DNA of 64,000 nucleotides from DASSUW01 sp963730535. GTDB taxonomy: Bacteria > Actinomycetota > Thermoleophilia > Solirubrobacterales > Solirubrobacteraceae. The stretch covers positions 1-64,000 of the forward strand of contig CAVSRU010000010.1 of the NCBI GenBank assembly GCA_963730535.1, given 5' to 3'. How positions within the stretch are numbered: the stretch's first letter is position 1; the number at the start of each line of letters is the position of its first letter. Below the pieces are notes generated by a model, which did no database searches, was not told the origin of the DNA, and was given only the letters and a program-made list of their open reading frames with translations. Below are positions 48,660 through 58,117 of this stretch, in pieces. Made by a program: the position numbers and the translations under genes.

Positions 48660-51600
48660 CTCGACGGAACTGGCGCGCGCCGGCGCTGTGGCAGATGCAT
48701 CTCGCGGGCGGCGGGCTGCTCTGCGCGCTGTACGTGTTCGTGCCGCCGTTCGCCGGCAACCCGATCGTGATGAACGTCCTCGGGCTCTCGCCCGTAGTCG
48801 CGATCGTCATCGGCCTGCGCCGCTACCGGCCGGCGTCGCCCGCCCCGTGGTGGTGCTTCGCGGTCGGCCTGTTCCTGTTCTGGCTCGGCGACGTCTACAC
48901 CTACAGCTACGAGCTGCTGTTGGAGAGCGACGTGCCGTTCCCGTCGCTCGGCGACGGGGCGTATCTCCTCGTGTATCCGGCGCTGATGGTGGGCCTCCTC
49001 ATGCTGGTCAGGCGGCGTAACCCCGAGGGCGACCGCGCCGGCCTCATCGACTCGCTGATCATGACCCTCGGGCTCGCGCTGATCTCGTGGGTCGCGCTCA
49101 TCGCTCCCTATCTGCGCGACGACGCGCTGTCGGTGATCCCCAAGGTGGTCTCGATCGCGTATCCGCTCGGGGACATCCTCCTGCTGGCGGCGGCCATCCG
49201 TCTCGCCGTTGACGCCGGCAAGCGTGCGCCCGCGTTCTACCTGCTCGCCGGGAGCATCATCACGCTGCTGCTGACCGACTTCGTCTACGGCATCGTCACG
49301 CTCAACGGCACCTACACCGGCCAGCTCTGGCTCGACGCCGGCTGGATCGCGTTCTACCTGCTGTGGGGCGCCGCCGCGCTCCATCCGTCGATGCGCGAGC
49401 TCGAGCAGGCGGCGCCTGAGCGCGATAACAGGCTCAGGTCCGTCCGCCTCGGATTGCTGCTCGCCGGCGCAGTCATCGCGCCCGCGATCGAGATGGCGCA
49501 GGAGATCCAGGACACCGACGACATGGTCGTGGTCAACATCGCGTCGATCGTCCTCTTCGGGCTCGTGGTCGTCCGCATGGCCGAGCTTGTGCGCCAGCAG
49601 GAGCGATCGGTCAACAGCGAGCGCATCCTCCGCGCCGCCGGCGACGCGCTCGTCGCCGCCACACGGCGCGACGACATCCATCACGCCGCCCTGGACGCGG
49701 CGCGCGCGCTCGTCGATCGGGAGGCCGCCGCGCTGCTCTGCGCCGTCGAGGACGGTGAGCTGAGCGTGGTGGCGATGGAGCGCGGGGCCGTGCGCGAGCA
49801 GGCCTTGTGGACCCTCACCCCGCGCACCGCCGCCAAGCTGCTGGCGGCCGCCGACGCAGCCGGCACGGCGTTGCTTCGTCTCGACGAGCCGACGCAAGCC
49901 GAGCTGCGCCTCGAAGGCGATCGGTCGTCGGCGTGCGTGCTCGGCCTCTCGGTCCGGGGCGAGCTGCGTGGGATCCTCGTCGTCGCCTGCGACGACGCCA
50001 CCTCGCGCGCGGTCCGCCGAACCTTGCAGGCACTGGCCACCCAGGTGTCGCTTGCCCTCGAGAGCGCGACGCTCACCGAGGAGGTCCACCGGCGTACGAG
50101 CGAGGCGCGCTTCGGCTCGCTGGTGCAGCACTCGAGCGACCTCATCACGGTGCTCGACTCGAGCGCCACGGTCGTCTACCAGAGCCCGTCGATCGAGCGG
50201 GTGCTGGGCTACAGCCCCGACGACGTCCTCGGCACGCCCTTCTCCCGCCTGGTCGATGCCGCAGAGCACGGCCGGCTGTTGCACCTGCTCGCGGACGGAG
50301 CGGCATATGCGGGCAGCGAGGCCCAGGTCCTGGAGTGCTCGCTGCGGCACCGGGACGGCAGCGTCCGCCAGTTCGAGATCCTGCACACGAACCTGCTCGA
50401 CGACGAGCACGTCCGCGGGATCGTCCTCAACGGCCGCGACGTCAGCGAGCGCAAGGCGTTCGAGGAGCAGCTCGCCCACCAGGCGTTCCACGACCCGGTG
50501 ACCAACCTCGCCAACCGCGCGCTCTTCGGCGAGCGCGTGCGCCACGCCGTCGCCCGTTCGCGACGCGAGCAGTGCGCGCTGGCGGTGATCTTCGTCGATC
50601 TCGACGACTTCAAGACGATCAACGACAGCCTCGGCCATGCCGCGGGCGACGAGGTGCTGCGGGAGGTGGCGATGCGGCTCACGGCGAGCATCCGCGCCAG
50701 CGACACCGCGGCCCGCTTCGGCGGCGACGAGTTCGCCATCCTCCTCGAGGACGTCGAGGGTCCGCAGATGGCAGCCGACACGGCGGAGCGCGTCCTCGAG
50801 GCGCTCGCCGCGCCGCTGTCGGTCGAGCACAAGCAGCTCGCCGTGCGGGCCAGCCTCGGGATCTCGTTCGTGGAGGGCGACGCGACGGGGGACGCCGACG
50901 AGCTGATCCGCAACGCGGACGCCGCGATGTACATCGCCAAGCGGGACGGAAAGGGCGGGTACCGGCTATTCGAGCCGGCGATGCACGAGGGCGTGCTCGA
51001 GCGCCTCGAGCTGCGTGCCGACCTCCAGCGCGCGATCACGTCCGACCAGCTCGAGCTGCACTACCAGCCGGTCGTCCACCTCGCTGACGGAACCGTAGCG
51101 GGGATCGAGGCGCTCGTGCGGTGGCGGCATCCCGAGCGCGGGCTGATCGGCCCCGACCAGTTCATCCCCCTCGCCGAGGAGATGGGTCTCATCGTGCCGC
51201 TCGGGCGCTGGGTGTTGCGCGAGGGATGCCGGCGTGCGAAGGCGTTCCAGACGCTGCACCCGCTCGGGGACGCGCTGTCGATGGCGATCAACCTCTCGGT
51301 CAAGCAGCTGCAGCACAGCGACATCGTGGGCGACGTCCGCGATGCGCTGACCGAGTCCCGCCTCGAGGCGCGGAGCCTGACGCTGGAGATCACCGAGTCG
51401 GTGATGATGAACGACACCGACCTCGCGATCGAGCGGCTCCGGGAGCTGAAGGCGCTCGGCGTGCGGCTCGCCATGGACGACTTCGGGACGGGCTACTCGT
51501 CGCTCAGCTACCTGAGCCGGCTGCCCGTCGACATCCTCAAGATGGACCGCTCGTTCCTGCGCGCGGGGGCGACGCCCGAGGCCTCGGGTCTCGCCACCGC

Positions 51601-51814
51601 CGTGGTGGCGCTCGGGAAGACGCTCAAGCTCGACATCGTCGCCGAGGGGATCGAGTACGGCGAGCAGTGGGAGACGCTGCGCGAGCTCGGGTGCGACCTC
51701 GGTCAGGGCTTCTACTTCTCGACGCCGCTGGACGGCGACGCCATGCTCGAGTTCCTGCGCACGCGCGGGGCCTCGTCACCGGTCCGCGAGCTCGCCGCGG
51801 CCGATGCTGCATAG
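48656..51814 (+). CDS. Large membrane GAF-PAS-GGDEF-EAL protein
   Basis: 1052 residues. About eight membrane helices (to residue 320), a GAF-like domain (about 330-470), a PAS domain (about 485-600; QHSSDLITVLDSSATVVYQSPSIERVLGYSPDDV), GGDEF (RASD I-site, RFGGDEFAILLED) and EAL (IEALVRWRHPERG, LEITES, AMDDFGTGYSSL, KMDRSF, AEGIEYGEQ). Both catalytic domains keep the usual residues. It can sense membrane or lipid state and adjust c-di-GMP. The ATGA overlap with the oxoamine-synthase gene suggests the two are made together. Confidence 0.92.
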   Translation: MTRRNWRAPALWQMHLAGGGLLCALYVFVPPFAGNPIVMNVLGLSPVVAIVIGLRRYRPASPAPWWCFAVGLFLFWLGDVYTYSYELLLESDVPFPSLGDGAYLLVYPALMVGLLMLVRRRNPEGDRAGLIDSLIMTLGLALISWVALIAPYLRDDALSVIPKVVSIAYPLGDILLLAAAIRLAVDAGKRAPAFYLLAGSIITLLLTDFVYGIVTLNGTYTGQLWLDAGWIAFYLLWGAAALHPSMRELEQAAPERDNRLRSVRLGLLLAGAVIAPAIEMAQEIQDTDDMVVVNIASIVLFGLVVVRMAELVRQQERSVNSERILRAAGDALVAATRRDDIHHAALDAARALVDREAAALLCAVEDGELSVVAMERGAVREQALWTLTPRTAAKLLAAADAAGTALLRLDEPTQAELRLEGDRSSACVLGLSVRGELRGILVVACDDATSRAVRRTLQALATQVSLALESATLTEEVHRRTSEARFGSLVQHSSDLITVLDSSATVVYQSPSIERVLGYSPDDVLGTPFSRLVDAAEHGRLLHLLADGAAYAGSEAQVLECSLRHRDGSVRQFEILHTNLLDDEHVRGIVLNGRDVSERKAFEEQLAHQAFHDPVTNLANRALFGERVRHAVARSRREQCALAVIFVDLDDFKTINDSLGHAAGDEVLREVAMRLTASIRASDTAARFGGDEFAILLEDVEGPQMAADTAERVLEALAAPLSVEHKQLAVRASLGISFVEGDATGDADELIRNADAAMYIAKRDGKGGYRLFEPAMHEGVLERLELRADLQRAITSDQLELHYQPVVHLADGTVAGIEALVRWRHPERGLIGPDQFIPLAEEMGLIVPLGRWVLREGCRRAKAFQTLHPLGDALSMAINLSVKQLQHSDIVGDVRDALTESRLEARSLTLEITESVMMNDTDLAIERLRELKALGVRLAMDDFGTGYSSLSYLSRLPVDILKMDRSFLRAGATPEASGLATAVVALGKTLKLDIVAEGIEYGEQWETLRELGCDLGQGFYFSTPLDGDAMLEFLRTRGASSPVRELAAADAA

Positions 51815-51842
51815 CTACGAGGGGCTCGATCGTCCCGGCGGG

Positions 51843-53099
51843 ATGAGCCGGGTCCGGCTGCTCGCGCCGTTCCGGCACCGCGACTTCCGGCTGCTGTGGG
51901 CCGGGATGTGCGTGTCGTTGCTCGGCGACGGAGTCTTCCTGGTGGCCATCGCCTGGCAGGCGTACGAGCTCTCCAACGCGCCGACCGCGCTGTCGCTCGT
52001 CGGGATCGCGATGACCGTGCCGATGATCGTGTTCCTGCTCATCGGCGGGGTCGTGAGCGATCGTGTCGACCGCCGCAAGGTGATGCTCGCCGCCGATGCG
52101 GCGCGCGGCCTGCTGGTGGGGGTGCTCGCGTTCCTCTCGCTCACGGGCGCGCTCGAGCTATGGCACATGGTCGCGCTGGTCGCCGGCTACGGTGCGGCAG
52201 CGGCGTTCTTCGGTCCGGCGTTCGACGCCATCACGCCCGAGGTTCTGCCGGAGGACCAGCTTGCGCAGGCGAACGCCCTCGACCAGCTCGTGCGCCCCGC
52301 CGCGCTGCGGCTCGCCGGTCCCGCGATCGGCGGCTTGCTGATCGAGGCGGTGGGCGTCGGTGCCGCCTTCGCGCTCGACGCCGCGACCTTCGCGGTGTCC
52401 GCCGCGGCGGTGCTGGCGATGACCCGCCGTCCCCGCAGGCCCCGCGCCGAGGAGGTCTCCGTCGCCGGCGACATCCGGGCCGGCTTCGCCTACATCCGCG
52501 GGCACGTGTGGCTGTGGGCCACCTTCGCGAGCGCCGCGATCGCATACCTGCTCTTCATGGGCCCCGTCGAGGTCCTGCTGCCATTCATCGTCAAGAACGA
52601 CCTCCACGGCAGCGCGGCCGACCTCGGTCTCATCTTCGCGGCCGGGGGGATCGGGTCGGTCCTCTGCGCCGTCGTGCTCGGCCAGCGCGGGCTTCCGCGA
52701 CGCGACATCACGTTCATGTATGTCACCTGGACGCTGGCGACGATCGCCGTCGCGGGCTACGGGCTGGCCGGAGCCGTGTGGCAGCTGATGCTCGTGAGCC
52801 TGGCGTTCAACGCGCTGGAAACGGCGGGGACGATCGTGTGGGCGACCGCCAAGCAGCGGCACGTGCCGCCCGAGCTGCTCGGGCGCGTCTCCAGCCTCGA
52901 CTGGTTGATCTCGATCGGCCTGCTCCCGCTGTCGTTCGCCCTCACCGGGCCGGTGAGCGGCGCCATCGGCGTCCAGGCGACGCTGATCGGCGCCGGCGCG
53001 CTCGGTGCCGTCGTGACCTTCGGCGCCCTCCTGCTGCCCGGGATGCGCGCCGTCGAGGGTCGTCATTCGCGCGCGCTGCCGGAGCCCGCAGCCGCCTAG
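51843..53099 (+). CDS. MFS transporter, EntS-like (MFS_3)
   Basis: 418 residues from ATG 51843 (ATG 51804 would overlap the upstream stop and add a non-conserved 13 residues). Typical start LLAPFRHRDFRLLWAGMCVSLLGDGVFLVAIAWQAYELSN, then 12 helices, the cytoplasmic GGVVSDRVDRRKVMLAADAARG loop (MFS motif A) and TPEVLPEDQLAQANALDQLV, characteristic of the MFS_3 group that includes the enterobactin exporter EntS. A multidrug or siderophore exporter is likely. Close spacing to the c-di-GMP gene suggests co-transcription. Confidence 0.9.
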   Translation: MSRVRLLAPFRHRDFRLLWAGMCVSLLGDGVFLVAIAWQAYELSNAPTALSLVGIAMTVPMIVFLLIGGVVSDRVDRRKVMLAADAARGLLVGVLAFLSLTGALELWHMVALVAGYGAAAAFFGPAFDAITPEVLPEDQLAQANALDQLVRPAALRLAGPAIGGLLIEAVGVGAAFALDAATFAVSAAAVLAMTRRPRRPRAEEVSVAGDIRAGFAYIRGHVWLWATFASAAIAYLLFMGPVEVLLPFIVKNDLHGSAADLGLIFAAGGIGSVLCAVVLGQRGLPRRDITFMYVTWTLATIAVAGYGLAGAVWQLMLVSLAFNALETAGTIVWATAKQRHVPPELLGRVSSLDWLISIGLLPLSFALTGPVSGAIGVQATLIGAGALGAVVTFGALLLPGMRAVEGRHSRALPEPAAA

Positions 53100-53116
53100 A
53101 GCTATCGTCCGGTCGT

Positions 53117-54256
53117 ATGAAGCGACCCGTCCAGCACACCGCCGGAGTCGTCGCCGAGTGGCTGCGCGACGGGCGCCGGGTGGTGGCGGGGACGCTCGTC
53201 GCCGTCGACGGCTCGGCACCGCTCGACGTGGGGGCCAGTGTGTACGTCGAGGAGGGCGGGACGCTCGAGGGTTCGGTCACCGGCGGCTGCGTGGAAGGCG
53301 CCGTGGCGCAGGCGGCGCTGGACCTGCTCGCGGACGGAGGCCCGCCGCGGCTCGAGACCTACGGGATCTCGGACGAGCTGGCCGGCACGGTCGGGCTCAT
53401 GTGCGGCGGCACCGTGCACATCTTCATCCACGAGATCGCGGACGACGCGCGGGAGGCGACGCTGTCCGGCCTCGAGGCGGTCGTCGACGCGCGCCCGGCC
53501 GCCGTGGCGACGCTGCTCGACGGGCCCCACGCGGGCGCGAAGGTGTACGTCGACGCCGACTCGCGGGTGGGGTCGCTCGGCGGCCCGCCGCTGCTCGAGG
53601 CCAACGTCGAGCGCGAGGCGCGGGGCCTCGTCGTCCAGGGCCAGTCGACGGTGCGCTCGTACGGCGAGGACGGGGCGACGCTCGGCACCGGGCTGCGGGT
53701 CCACGTGGCCGCCTTCGCGGAGCCGCCGCGGATGGTGATCTTCGGGGCGATCGACTTCGCGGCCGCGCTGGCTCCGATGGCGCGCGGGCTCGGCTACCGC
53801 GTGACGATCGCCGATCCCCGCCGGGCGTTCCTCGAGTCCCCGCGCTTCAAGGCCGCCGCCGAGGTCGTCGCCGGGTGGCCGGACGCGGTGCTGGAGGAGG
53901 GCACCCTCGGCCCGCGCGACGCGGTGCTGGTCTTCACGCACGACCCGAAGCTCGACGTGCCCGCCGTGAAGGCGGCGCTCGACAGCGGCGCCGGCTACGT
54001 CGGCGCGCTCGGCAGCCGCAAGACGACGCTCGACCGCAACGAGCGGCTGCGGGAGGCCGGCGTCGACGACGACGACATCACGCGCGTCTTCGCGCCCTGC
54101 GGGCTCGACGTCGGCGCCTCGACCGTCGAGGAGACGTCGATCGCCGTGCTCGCCGAGATCATCGGCCACCGCGCCGGCCGCGAGGGCGGCTCCCTGCGCA
54201 GCGCGTCGGGCCCGATCCGGCGCGAGCGGGACGAGGCCAGCCGCCTCGTCCCGTAG
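53117..54256 (+). CDS. xdhC: XdhC-family protein
   Basis: 379 residues. XdhC N-terminal domain: VAEWLRDGRRVVAGTLVAVDGSAPLDVGASVYVEEGGTLEGSVTGGCVEGAVAQAA and GLMCGGTVHIFIHEI; XdhC Rossmann domain: MVIFGAIDFAAALAPMARGLGYRVTIADPRRAF, FTHDPKLDVPAVKAALDSGAGYVGALGSRKTTLDRNERL. XdhC binds molybdenum cofactor and sulfurates it for xanthine dehydrogenase-type enzymes. No dehydrogenase subunit genes are visible, so the partner enzyme is encoded elsewhere. The 17-base gap suggests an operon with the MFS gene. Confidence 0.9.
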   Translation: MKRPVQHTAGVVAEWLRDGRRVVAGTLVAVDGSAPLDVGASVYVEEGGTLEGSVTGGCVEGAVAQAALDLLADGGPPRLETYGISDELAGTVGLMCGGTVHIFIHEIADDAREATLSGLEAVVDARPAAVATLLDGPHAGAKVYVDADSRVGSLGGPPLLEANVEREARGLVVQGQSTVRSYGEDGATLGTGLRVHVAAFAEPPRMVIFGAIDFAAALAPMARGLGYRVTIADPRRAFLESPRFKAAAEVVAGWPDAVLEEGTLGPRDAVLVFTHDPKLDVPAVKAALDSGAGYVGALGSRKTTLDRNERLREAGVDDDDITRVFAPCGLDVGASTVEETSIAVLAEIIGHRAGREGGSLRSASGPIRRERDEASRLVP

Positions 54257-54268
54257 CTCGCGAGGAGG

Positions 54269-54742
54269 TCACGGCATGAACGTGAGCGTCACGCGCTCGT
54301 CGCGGCCGCTCGTCGCCGTGCTGTCCGCCGTCCCGCGTGCGCCCGCGTAGGCGCCGGAACCGCCGGTGATCGCGAGCGGGTCGCCGGTGCCCGCGAGCTC
54401 GATATGCCCGTCGGGCAGATGCATGGCGCCCGTGCACAGGAGGCGCTTGCCGCGACGGTCCGTGGAGGTGCACATGGCATCCATCCGCCCCAGGCGCGCC
54501 TGGCCTCCGGCGTCGAAGATCCGGTAGCTGAGGATCGAGGTGTCGCCCGGCGAGGGCGGCACGTCGCCGCGGCGCCGCGGCGGATGGTCGAGGAACTTGA
54601 ACGAGGCCTGGCGTAGGACGACCTGCTTCGTGCCCGCGGGCGGGCCGGCCGTTTCCGCGGGTCCGGCCGACGCGAGCGCGGCGCCGGCGCCGAGGCCGGC
54701 GGTGGAGATGACGGTGGCGAGCAGGGCGGTGCGACGGCGCAT
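54269..54742 (-). CDS. Secreted allene-oxide-cyclase barrel-like protein
   Basis: 157 residues. Signal peptide MRRRTALLATVISTAGLGAGAALASA. The mature region has the pattern of the AOC-like barrel: SPGDTSILSYRIFDAGGQARLGRMDAMCTST, LLCTGAMHLPDGHIELAGTG, ITGGSGAYAGARGTADS. Two Cys (CTST and LLCTG) probably form a disulfide. Such dirigent/AOC-type domains are widespread in actinobacteria and bind small hydrophobic ligands; function is unknown. It converges with xdhC (12 bases between stops). Confidence 0.82.
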   Translation of the reverse strand: MRRRTALLATVISTAGLGAGAALASAGPAETAGPPAGTKQVVLRQASFKFLDHPPRRRGDVPPSPGDTSILSYRIFDAGGQARLGRMDAMCTSTDRRGKRLLCTGAMHLPDGHIELAGTGDPLAITGGSGAYAGARGTADSTATSGRDERVTLTFMP

Positions 54743-54934
54743 GGTGGGTCTCCGATCAGGAGTGGGGTGACGCTTCGGGACGCTAGGTCCGCGGCCGCCG
54801 GCCGTCGTCGCCCGCCGGAGCGATCTCGCGCCACGCAGGAGCGATCCGAGCGGCGGCGCGAGTCACCCACGGTGGCTACGCGCCTCACCCGTCCAGGCGA
54901 TGCGCAGGCGCCGCGACGAGCGTACGGTTGCCTC

Positions 54935-56086
54935 ATGTGGACCCTGCGCCAGGCGCGTGGGTGGGCTATGCGCCACTCCAACGAGCTCCTCGTCGCCCTG
55001 CTGGTCGGGAGCACGCTCGCGGAGGCGGCGGCCAGTGGCACCGGTCTCCCGGCCGTCGCGCTCTCGCTGGTCGTCTTCCTGCCGCTGCTCGCACGCCGTC
55101 GCGCGCCGCTGCTCGTCCTGCTCGCGATCCTTGCCGCCGGGTCCGCCGGATACGCCGCGGTGGACGACTCGGTGGGCGACCTCCAGGCGTGGATCGCCAT
55201 CAACGTCGCGCTCTACAGCACCGCCGCGCACCTGTCGTTCGCGCCCGCCCTCGCGGCCGCTGCGCTCGTCGCCGCGTGGGCCGTCGCCGTCGAGGTCGGT
55301 CGGCTCGGCGAGACCAACGCGGAGGACCTGGTGGGCGAGTTCCTCTTCCTGGGTGGTGTGTGGGCGCTCGGGCGCTGGGTCCGCCAGCGGCGCCACCGCA
55401 CCGACAGCTTGGAGGAGCGCACCGCGGCGCTGGAGGCCGAGCGCTACGAGCGCGCCCGCGCCGCGGTGGCGGAGGAGCGCGCCCGCATCGCGCGCGAGAT
55501 GCACGACTCGGTGGCCCACACCGTCAGCGTGATGGTGCTCCAGGCCGGTGCCGCGGAACAGGCACTCGCGGTCGCCCCGGAGCGCGCCCGGGAGTCACTC
55601 ATCACGATCCAGGACGCCGGCCGGGAGGCGATCGTCGAGCTGCACAGGATGCTCGGCGTCCTGCGCGGGCCGGTCGGCGAGCTTGCGCTCGACCCCCAGC
55701 CGGGCGTGGCCAGGCTCGACGCACTGGTCGACCAGGTCCGCCGTGCGGGACTACCCGTCGAGCTCAGCGTGGACGGCGAGCCGCGCCGCCTGCCGGCCGG
55801 CGTGGACCGCTCCGTGTACCGGATCGTGCAAGAAGGGCTTACGAACACCCTCAAGCACGCCGGCGCCGCGCACGCGAGCGTCCGCCTCAGCTATGACGGC
55901 CGGGCGGTGGAGCTCGAGGTGCTCGACGACGGCACCGGTCCGAGCGCGGGGAACGGCGGCGGTTTCGGCCTCGTCGGAATGCGCGAACGGGCCGAGCTCT
56001 ACGGCGGCGTCCTCGAGAGCGGCGCCCGGCCAGGCGGCGGGTATGCCCTGCGCGCGCGGCTGCCCTTCGAGGCGACACCCTCGTGA
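54935..56086 (+). CDS. Membrane sensor histidine kinase, NarL/DesK type
   Basis: 383 residues from ATG 54935. About five membrane helices in the first 150 residues (PAVALSLVVFLPLLARRRAPLLVLLAIL, ALAAAALVAAWAVAVEV), a coiled coil (LEERTAALEAERYERARAAVAEERARIAREMHD), phospho-acceptor His in REMHDSVAHTVSVMVLQAG (HisKA_3), and HATPase with EGLTNTLKHAGAAHA and GFGLVGMRERAELYGG. The start of the downstream response regulator overlaps its stop (GTGA), so both are one two-component system. The membrane sensor lacks a large external domain. Confidence 0.9.
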   Translation: MWTLRQARGWAMRHSNELLVALLVGSTLAEAAASGTGLPAVALSLVVFLPLLARRRAPLLVLLAILAAGSAGYAAVDDSVGDLQAWIAINVALYSTAAHLSFAPALAAAALVAAWAVAVEVGRLGETNAEDLVGEFLFLGGVWALGRWVRQRRHRTDSLEERTAALEAERYERARAAVAEERARIAREMHDSVAHTVSVMVLQAGAAEQALAVAPERARESLITIQDAGREAIVELHRMLGVLRGPVGELALDPQPGVARLDALVDQVRRAGLPVELSVDGEPRRLPAGVDRSVYRIVQEGLTNTLKHAGAAHASVRLSYDGRAVELEVLDDGTGPSAGNGGGFGLVGMRERAELYGGVLESGARPGGGYALRARLPFEATPS

Positions 56087-56745
56087 TCCGGGTCGTCATC
56101 GCCGACGACGAGGCGCTCGTGCGCGGCGGCCTGCGCATGATCCTCGAGGCGCAGGCGGACATCGAGGTCGCCGGGGAGGCCGACGACGGCCGGGCCGCGC
56201 TCGAGCTCGTGCGCCGAGATCCGCCCGACGTGGTGCTGATGGACATCCGCATGCCTGGGCTCGACGGGATCGAGGCGACCCGTCGGCTGGTCGCCCTCGG
56301 CTCGGATGCGCCGCGGGTGGTCATCCTCACGACGTTCGACCTCGACGGGTACGTCTACGAGGCGATGCGGGCGGGCGCGAGCGGCTTCCTGCTCAAGAGC
56401 GGGCGCCCCCAGGAGCTGGTCGCGGGCGTGCGTGCGGCCGTCGCCGGAGACACGCTGCTGGCCCCGCCGATCACGCGGCGCCTGGTCGAGGCCTTTGTCC
56501 ACCGCCCGCCGCCCGGGACGACCATGCCGCCGCAGCTCGAGGAGCTGACGCCACGCGAGGTCGAGGTGCTCCAGCACATCGCCGGCGGGCAGTCGAACGC
56601 GGAGATCGCGCGAGAGCTGTTCGTGTCGGAGGACACCGTCAAGACGCACGCCAGCCGCATCTTCATGAAGCTCGGCCTCCGCGACCGCACGCAGGCGGTG
56701 ATCCTGGCCTACGAGAGCGGGCTCGTCGAACCGAGCGGCGCCTAA
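56083..56745 (+). CDS. NarL/FixJ-family response regulator
   Basis: 220 residues from GTG 56083. Receiver IRVVIADDEALVRGGLRMIL, phospho-acceptor Asp in VVLMDIRMPGLDGIEATRRL, Lys in GFLLKSGRPQEL; LuxR HTH LTPREVEVLQHIAGGQSNAEIARELFVSEDTVKTHASRIFMKLGL. Canonical throughout, in contrast to the pseudo-receiver at 28918-29490. Coupled to the upstream kinase. The downstream ferredoxin reductase gene starts 13 bases on and may be in the same transcript. Confidence 0.92.
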   Translation: MIRVVIADDEALVRGGLRMILEAQADIEVAGEADDGRAALELVRRDPPDVVLMDIRMPGLDGIEATRRLVALGSDAPRVVILTTFDLDGYVYEAMRAGASGFLLKSGRPQELVAGVRAAVAGDTLLAPPITRRLVEAFVHRPPPGTTMPPQLEELTPREVEVLQHIAGGQSNAEIARELFVSEDTVKTHASRIFMKLGLRDRTQAVILAYESGLVEPSGA

Positions 56746-56758
56746 TACCCTGAATCCG

Positions 56759-58097
56759 ATGAGGATTGCGGTCATCGGTGCCGGCCCGGCGGGCTTCTAC
56801 GCGTCCGACCAGTTGCTGGGCGCCGGATTCGAGGTCGACCTGCTCGACATGCTGCCGACGCCGTTCGGGCTCGTGCGCTCGGGCGTGGCCCCCGACCACC
56901 CGAAGATCAAGACCGTCACGCGCGCGTACGAGAAGACCGCGCGCAAGCCGGGCTTCCGCTTCTTCGGCGGCGTCACGCTGGGGGAGCACGTGTCGCGGGC
57001 GGAGCTGCTCGAGCACTACCACGCGGTCCTCTACGCGTTCGGCACGGCCGACGACAACCGGCTCGGGATCCCGGGCGAGGACCGGCCCGGCTCCTATCCC
57101 GCCACGCGCTTCGTCGCCTGGTACAACGGCCACCCGGACGCGGTCGACGAGTCGTTCGACCTGTCGGCCCAGCGGGCGGTGGTGATCGGCAACGGCAACG
57201 TGGCGACCGACGTCGCCCGCATGCTGCTGCTCGACCCCGACGAGCTGGCGATCACCGACACCGCCGACCACGCGCTCGGCCCGCTGGCCGCCGGCCAGGT
57301 GCAGGAGGTCGTGATCCTCGGCCGCCGCGGTCCGGTCCAGGCGGCGTTCACCAATCCCGAGCTGCGCGAGCTGGGGGAGATGGCCGGGCGTCGACGTCCA
57401 GGTGGACCCGGCCGAGGTCGACGTCGAGGTCCCCGAGGACGCGACCCCGACGGTGCGCCGCAACGTCGAGATCCTGCAGGGCTTCGCGGCGCGCCCGCCC
57501 GGCAGCGCGGGCCGGCGCATCTCGCTGAAGTTCCTGCGCTCGCCGCTCGAGATCCTCGGCGAGGGCGCGGACGGGCCGGTCACCGGCATCCGCCTGGCGC
57601 ACAACCGCCTCGAGGGCGGCCGCGCCGTGCCGACCGGCGAGGAGGAGGTGATCGGCTGCGGCCTCGTGCTGCGGGCGATCGGCTACCGCGGGCGCCCAAT
57701 CGACGACATCCCGTTCGACGAGCGCAGCGGCCTGATCCGCAACGACGGCGGCCGCGTGTGCGACGAGGACCGCCGCCCCCACCGCGGCGAGTACGTCGTC
57801 GGGTGGATCAAGCGCGGGCCGAGCGGCGTGATCGGCACGAACAAGAAGGACGCGGCCGACACCGTCGCCAAGATCGTGGCCGACGCCGAGGCGGGCCTGC
57901 TCGGCTCACCCGCGTCGCCCGACGCCGACGAGTGCGCCGAGTGGCTCTCCACCTGCGCGCCCGACGCCGTCCTCTGGGAGGGCTGGCAGGCGATCGACGA
58001 GCACGAGCGCCGCGCCGGCGAGCCCCAGGGCCGCCCGCGCGTCAAGCTGGTTCGGCTCGACGAGCTCGTGGCCGCAGGGCGCTCCGTCGCTCGCTGA
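56759..58097 (+). pseudogene. Ferredoxin-NADP+ reductase (FprA/adrenodoxin reductase type), one frameshift
   Basis: The first 210 codons give VIGAGPAGFYASDQLL (FAD), TPFGLVRSGVAPDHPKIK, RFFGGVTLGEHVS and the NADP motif VIGNGNVATDVARMLL. At the GGG run 57386-57388 one extra base breaks the frame. In the next frame the protein continues perfectly: VDVQVDPAEVDVEVPEDATPTVRRN, FLRSPLEILG, and the C-terminal GYRGRPIDDIPFDERSGLI and GWIKRGPSGVIGTNKKDA. Total about 445 residues, the normal FprA length. It supplies electrons from NADPH to ferredoxins or P450s. The single-base change in a G run may be a sequence error. Confidence 0.85.
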
Positions 58098-58117
58098 TGG
58101 GAGTTCTGGGCGGCGCC

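Noticed and set aside
51804..51842. ATG 51804 as the start of the MFS transporter
   Set aside because: It overlaps the upstream stop and adds residues (LHSYEGLDRPGG) not seen in the family; ATG 51843 begins the conserved N-terminus.
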